Shown here piece by piece: positions 46,311 to 51,296 of a stretch of 51,296 nt of DNA. Source of the DNA: Gnetum montanum (lineage: Eukaryota; Streptophyta; Gnetopsida; Gnetales; Gnetaceae); NCBI GenBank assembly GCA_015680685.1, contig MNCI01000808.1, positions 704,552 through 755,847 on the forward strand. Reading direction: 5' to 3'. Below the pieces are notes generated by a model. That model did not search any database, had not been told where the DNA came from, and saw only the letters and a list, made by a program, of their open reading frames with translations. A program made the translations under genes and the position numbers. Position 1 is the first letter of the stretch; the number at the start of each line of letters is the position of its first letter.

Positions 46311-48104
46311 TGAAACATCCTAAAAGTCCAAGGCATTCTTGCTCAAACAGGCCTTTGCAATCCAGGCAGCATCATAGCAATTCTTCAAAGGAGGAAAACT
46401 CTAAGTTTAGGTTGACCAGTTGGCAAATTTTCTACTCTCGATGTAGACAGGCTCTACAGATCATCCTGTCTACCCACCTATGTAGTTTATCCAGTTGATA
46501 GCCTGCTTAGAAACAATGCATGGAGTTGTCAATAGTGCTTAAGATGCGTGAAATAGTTTGGGAAGTTTTCTAAGTCATGAAGATTGCTATGCTACGCTAC
46601 ACCATGCTATGTAGCATAGCAAGCTTCAGAAAACGATTGCAGAATGAACTGCTACACTACGCAACATAGCATAATGTAGCAAAAGCTGAACAACCAGTTC
46701 CATCGCTCGACTCCAAGTATTTCGATGATGGCTTCTTCCATAGGAAAATGGCTAACTTCACGAAAAGCAGGTCACGTTCTTCACTACGCTATGCTACACC
46801 ATGTAGCATAGCATGGAATAGTGACTTTGCAGAAGCAACAAAGGCATCTCAAAGGGTGGGATCAGCAAGTTCGCAAGATTCACAGTGAAAAGGAAAAGTT
46901 TGCAAATTGTCGACGTTTCGCAGATTGTCGATGTTTTTGCAACTAAGGCCAACTGCTACGCTATGCTACACTACATAGCATAGCATAGCAAATCTGTAAG
47001 AAACAGTCAGCACACTTCAAAGATTTTCAGTACATGTGAAAGGGTGCAACGCAATTTTTTTGCTTCTGGAGGCTATGCTACACTACGTTGCATAGCGTAG
47101 CATGGCGTAGCAAGACATTAAGCTATGCCAATAGCCAACATAAGGTAGCATAGCAAGTAGCCACGCCACATTGGTGCATCTCCTCGTGTGGCAAGCTGCT
47201 ACACTATGCCCACATGCTACGCTACAAAGCATAGCACAACGTAGCACATAGCTATGCTACATAAATGCATTTCATCCATTTTGACCGTTACTTCACCTAA
47301 TTGCACCGTTGGCACACGTCTCCAAGATTTGATGATGGAATTACAACATGGAAGGTTCACAATTACAACATGGTAGGCTCATCCAATGGTCATGCACGCC
47401 TATGTAGCACAAACAAGTCAACACAGGCCTAAGGCACGTGGCATACAAACTGCATCTTTCACGTGCCCTTGACCCTATAAATATCCTAATGGACAACGCT
47501 CAGAAGATATTTTTGGCTCAGTCAGTTGGCTGGTCCTTTAGCTAGCAAGCAAGCCAAAAGTTAGCATTGTATTCATGAGCATTGTAAACATCTTGTTTGA
47601 CATTGTAAATAGTTGACACTCTCATTTGGCATTTTGCTCTGCTCTTTCCTGCTATCCTCATAGCATTCTGCATTGTTGACTCCCGAGTCCGCATTCGAGT
47701 ACACAACTATCTCACTCTAAACATCTTGGCTACTCTTGGGATCCTTGCGCCCCTTAGCACCATGCAACCAATTGTATCCACATTGATAGAGTGAAGTCAC
47801 ATTCTTGAAGCAGTGCATTTTTCTAACTGCATTTTACTTTGTCTTTTGCTTATCATTGCACATTACATTATTTTCTGCCTTTTTTACATTTAAGCATTAT
47901 TTTGTGCTATAAGTCTCATTTTCAAATTATCTGGTTGCAAAAGGTTATATTAACATCGACTAATTCCTTATCTGATCGACCAAACCATTCAGGGTGCCAC
48001 ATTTCCATTTATCCAGCATGGCCCTCCTGTGGATTTGGGGTTAAGACTATCACAACCAACAACCTCTCAATGTTTTCCAGTCGCTGACATTTTCGGTCGC
48101 AACA
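46311..48104 (+). repeat. Element B 3-prime LTR
   Basis: TGAAACATCC at the start, GGTCGCAACA at the end, followed by the ATACC duplication. Contains TATAAATA at 47476-47483 and the TAGCATAGC/GCTACGCTA dyads at 46600-46700, 46785-46830, 46950-47000, 47070-47110 and 47215-47265. Differs from the 5-prime LTR by roughly 14% in the first 215 bp. Confidence 0.92.
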
Positions 48105-48109
48105 ATACC
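48105..48109. repeat. Target-site duplication of element B, right copy (ATACC)
   Basis: Same five bases as 10179-10183; element C sequence resumes with ttatgtggaag. Confidence 0.88.
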
Positions 48110-49500
48110 TTATGTGGAAGATGTGGTGATTTTAATAATTTATATGAGCATGATGTTAATTTATGGTATGTTTGGAGAAACCTCAAAGAGAGATTGTTGA
48201 GTAGGGTGGACTAGTAGAGGGACTATCATATTCAAGATGAATTTTTATTGAAGAATAGGAGGTTATATATTCCTAACTGTGATTTTAAGAAAGATATGTT
48301 GTTAGAAAAGAATTGTAGTGACATTGCAAGTTACATGGATAGGGATAAAACATTAGAATTTGTGGATAGGCACTATTTTTGACCTAGTATGATAACTAAA
48401 GTCTCAAAATTTATGAAGAAGTATTTAACTTATTAGAATTTCAAAGGAGGTAAAGGAGTGAATGAACACTACATACCTTTTCCAATCCCTAAGGATCCAT
48501 GGAAAAGTGTATCTATGGATTTTTTAAGTGCTATTTCAAAAACCAAAATTGGAAATGATGCAATTTTTTTAGTGGACTGGTTCTCCAACATGGCACATTT
48601 CATTCCATTGAAAAAACTTTAGTGATGTTTATCATATGGTAAATTTGTTTTTCTATCATGTTGCTAAGTTACATGGAATTCCTTTGAATATTGTTAGTGA
48701 TAGAGAATTCAGGTTTACAAGTCATTTTTGAAGGTTCCTTTGGAAACATTTAGGGAAAAAATTAAATTTTTTAGTGCATATCATCATAATTTGATGGCCA
48801 AACAGAGGTTGCGATGTTTGTATGATGGATAACCAAATAGGTAAGAAAAATTATCATGTTATGTTAAGTGCTTTTATGATAATGCTTTTTATGTTATTAT
48901 TAGAAAAAGTGCATTTAAGATGAATCATGGTTTTTGTCCTAAGATGGTGGACACATTGGAGAGATTTAATGGTAAAGCTTAATCTAGTATTAATTTTGTG
49001 CAAGAGATGAGGGACCTCCATGCACAAGTAAAATGAAATGTTAAGACGAAGGTTGAAGAGAGAGCCTCAAGAGGAATGAGAGCTAATAGAATTTTTACTT
49101 TACTAATGGTAACTTGGTTTGGGTGTACTTGAAGAAGAAGTAATTGAGAGATATCAACTTCTTCAAGTTGAAAGCCATGAAGATAAAACCTTTTAGAATT
49201 AAGACCAAGATTATTGATAATGATTTTGAAATTGAATTACCAAATGATATTGCTATGTATTTTGTATTTAATGTTTTAGATCTTATTCACTATCATGGAC
49301 CAGTTGATAAGAAGACCATACAAGATAGCATCAATGAATTAAAGGGGGCTATTAATTTGTCATAGACTTCAATAAAGATAAAGGTAATTGTACTCAAGTG
49401 AAGGAAAGCTTTGAGTACTTAGGAAGTGAAGAGGCATGAGCACTTGATCTATAGGAAGGATCAATTCATAGATAATGTTGTATAAGTCCATGAGATCAAA
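48110..49500 (+). pseudogene. Element C integrase and C-terminal segment relic
   Basis: The segment continues element C after element B. DFNNLYEHDVNLWYVW matches the stretch before the integrase zinc region in chromovirus-like elements. DRDKTLEFVDRHYF stands where GRDKTxxxVxxxYYWP is expected, but the zinc Cys pair is gone. VSMDFLSAIS (about 48515) holds the first catalytic Asp, LHGIPLNIVSD (about 48670) the second, and TEVAMF-like sequence (about 48805) the third region. From 49144 MKIKPFRIKTKIIDNDFEIE with FNVLDL is the usual integrase tail. No chromodomain can be recognised after it. Many stops. Confidence 0.82.
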
Positions 49501-49559
49501 CTTCATGAGTGGGGGATAACTTCAACCCCTACTTCCTTATTCACATGAGTTTCATTTTT

Positions 49560-49576
49560 AAAGGGTGGGAGAGATA
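49560..49576 (+). other. Probable element C polypurine tract
   Basis: AAAGGGTGGGAGAGATAG follows the integrase tail at a typical distance. The 3-prime LTR should start within a few bases, but no matching 5-prime LTR was found. Confidence 0.4.
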
Positions 49577-49579
49577 GTA

Positions 49580-51150
49580 TAGGGACATATTTTTTTATTT
49601 CCTTGTTCTCTTCCCTACATGTGTTTTTTTATAGGTTTGATGCTCTATGGAGATGCCTTGGATGTCATGGAAACATATTACACAAGATCTAGGCTCTCAA
49701 AGGAGATGTCTAGGAAATGTTTGAGGCACCTTGACTATGTAGAAGAAGTATCAAATGAGACATCTTAGTTGACAACTAAGACATCCTATTTATTAGAAGA
49801 CATGTTAGTTGAGGCACCTAATACATTGGTAAGATGTATTAGCTAATATAGAGATGTTTCACACCCATATGAGATATCTCATCTGTAGGTTTAGCTTTAA
49901 CATGAGATGTTTTAGGAATGATAGAGATAATCCATAAATCCATGAAAACTTCCAAACTTGCCTATTCCAATTCATAAAAAAACTAAGAGAAGATGGAAAA
50001 AGATGAAAATATCATTACAACCAAATTAATAAGACTCTTCCTTTGATGTCTAATTTAATTGGAACCTTCTTAATGTTAATTATACTCAATGTAGCTAATA
50101 GGATTTCATGATAGTAATTTGATTTATCATAATCTCTATCATGATCATGACCCCTTATATGCTTCCTATCATACCTTCTACCATGTTTGTGCCCTTAATT
50201 CCTATCTCTTGTTTTATCTTAATCTCCATGTTTGCATCCATTTCTATCTCTACTAGAATTTCTATCCTAGTTTTATTCTCCATTTCTATTAAATTTACTA
50301 TTTTGATACTTATATTTGACACCTCTTCCTTGTCTAGACTCATCCTTGTTAAGGTTAAAAAATGATAATGTTGATGAGGATTGAGAAGTAGGAGAGTCAT
50401 GCCAACTTACTCTTCTTGTATAACCTTTTTGGTTTTCTTTTCTTTATTTGTTGGAGGACATAGAAGTAGAGGCCCTTATGTTGGGTCCTATCTCTTCTCT
50501 TTATTAATTACTTATTAAGATGAACAATAGCCATGGATTATCGTTTTCTTCAATGTTGAAGATAGGAAGATTCTAGCAATGAAACCTTTTGAATTAGTAA
50601 ATATTATTTTTCTTCTTTAACTAAGATTTTAATGGGGTAGTGGTATTTTTATCCTTGGTGAATCCCATAACATGATCTAATTTTCATTGAGTTTTTATGG
50701 GCTTGTATGGTTAGAAAATCTTATTAAGAACTTTTTAGTCGTTTGCAACTTATTCTAATCCATTCTTCATCAATGAAATAGTGAGCATTGATGGAGCTAC
50801 CCTATCAAGTGACAACACATTATTGTCATGTAGATCTTTCCATTACATGTATTTATATTGGTGGAAAATAAAGGAAAATTTTTAATAGTATGAATCTAGA
50901 TGATGGAAAGTAATCTTCACTTAATATGATACATATTCATCATCATTTCAATTGATCGTATCATTCCTCCTTCTATTATTATAAATAATAGGTGAAAAAT
51001 CAATTATATGAAAAGCATACATGTTAAATTAATGTTTGTATGACTTGTTTAAACATGAATATTTTTAAAACATAAATCATTAAGATTTTAATAATTATCA
51101 TTTATGATATAAAATAATCAAGAACACTAGCACCATATTCAATAATGATG
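49580..51150. other. AT-rich right flank, possible element C LTR and a charged minus-strand relic
   Basis: The first part (to about 50100) may be the element C LTR: phrases such as gagacatctta and aagatgtatta recur, and there is no coding sense. Between 50880 and 50130 the minus strand reads protein-like sequence with stops, ending in an Arg/Asp/His/Lys-rich run (around 50330-50130) resembling the basic tail of a gag protein. Its identity is uncertain. From 50880 to 51150 it is AT-rich with no feature seen. Confidence 0.35.
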
Positions 51151-51296
51151 CTGATGAGTGGCGAGGTACCCCTACACTCTACCATACGAATACGAGCGTA
51201 CACGCGCGATCCGGTCGAACTCCGCAGACTAAATGCCTTAACGCCACAAGAAACACTTGGGGTTAATCGTTCGTTGTCTTCCCAGGCTTGCTTGTA
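51151..51296 (+). repeat. Right arm of 146-bp window-terminal inverted repeat
   Basis: Starts CTGATGAGTGGCGAGG and runs to the last base. It is the inverted copy of 37-182 with a single mismatch. Read from the ATG in TGATGAG the frame is open to the window end, but no known protein is recognised. The left copy continues outward for at least 36 more bases. Confidence 0.9.

Larger units (their letters stand above)
10184..48104 (+). mobile_element. Element B: Tat-like Ty3/gypsy element, about 19.5 kb plus nested element A
   Basis: Bounded by two LTRs (10184-11997, 46311-48104) and ATACC duplications. Order on the plus strand: LTR, primer-binding site, leader, gag, protease, 27-bp array, antisense eight-exon gene, array, RT, RNase H, archaeal-type RNase H, integrase, array, polypurine tract, LTR. 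Element A sits in gag at 13805/32226. The dual RNase H and the position of the extra gene place it near Tat/Ogre-type elements. The LTRs differ by roughly 14% over the first 215 bp by eye, so insertion is old. All genes are broken. Confidence 0.9.
6640..49580 (+). mobile_element. Element C: outermost decayed Ty3/gypsy element (chromovirus-like), host of element B
   Basis: Gag-like, protease, RT and RNase H sequence lies before 10178. Integrase and the integrase C-terminal segment resume at 48110, after element B. The parts read in the order gag-PR-RT-RH-IN on the plus strand, with a purine tract at 49560-49576. Sequence flavour (SMDFL in integrase, LPFGLTNAP-like RT block, a KIKPF...FNVLDL C-terminal segment) fits the chromovirus side of Ty3/gypsy rather than Tat. 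Outer boundaries are approximate because LTRs were not found. Every domain carries many stops. Confidence 0.7.

Noticed and set aside
51151-51180. CTGATGAG at the start of the terminal repeat as a hammerhead ribozyme core (retrozyme)
   Set aside because: The expected stem II followed by GAAA at short distance is missing, so no ribozyme fold is supported.

Overview
The window looks like intergenic DNA from a large-genome seed plant, most likely a gymnosperm (conifer-like). It has no recognisable host gene in 51 kb, stacks of old Ty3/gypsy LTR retrotransposons, strong C-to-T decay and plant-style GT-AG introns. The organism call is inference; the retrotransposon content is directly visible.

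Layout. Three retrotransposons are nested like Russian dolls. Element C is a badly decayed gypsy element with chromovirus-type pol (gag from about 6.6 kb, RT to 10,178, integrase resuming at 48,110). It was split by element B (10,184-48,104, + strand, target duplication ATACC). B was split inside gag by element A (13,806-32,225, - strand, target duplication GTTAC). LTR pairs differ by roughly 14% for B and 8% for A (counted by eye over the first few hundred bases), which agrees with the nesting order. The flanks hold a truncated LTR-like segment (1-1,300), a decayed minus-strand coiled-coil coding relic (2,420-4,880) and AT-rich DNA. Both window ends carry the same 146-bp sequence in inverted orientation.

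Elements A and B are relatives of the Tat lineage: gag with a CxxxYHQxxGHDTxxC-type knuckle, protease, RT with YVDD, two RNase H domains (the second of the archaeal type), and an HHCC/DDE integrase. Each is about 19 kb. The unusual part is the 5-6 kb between protease and RT. In both elements this interval carries an eight-exon gene on the opposite strand (A: 20,819-25,243 +; B: 40,483-36,017 -). Exon lengths and phases are conserved, each copy has a TATA box, and A has a poly(A) signal. The protein begins with what looks like a catalytically dead FCP1/NLI-interacting-factor (HAD) phosphatase domain, continues with a domain I cannot name, then an acidic linker, a coiled-coil region and an acidic tail. 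Because it is antisense to gag-pol, its introns would not be removed from the genomic RNA, so it can survive retrotransposition with introns.

Two repeat systems run through the non-coding parts of both elements. One is a family with a period of about 27 bp and a core like GGCCTAAAACTAGC, placed at three matching positions in each element (protease/antisense gene, antisense gene/RT, after integrase). The other is an element-specific palindromic motif (GCGTATACGC in A, TAGCATAGC/GCTACGCTA in B) scattered over LTRs, leader and antisense-gene introns. All copies here are decayed: TAG stops, Asp-to-Asn and Glu-to-Lys changes in catalytic triads. Two single-N positions (4,503 and 14,265) are flanked by exact 42-44 bp duplications and are assembly joins, not biology.
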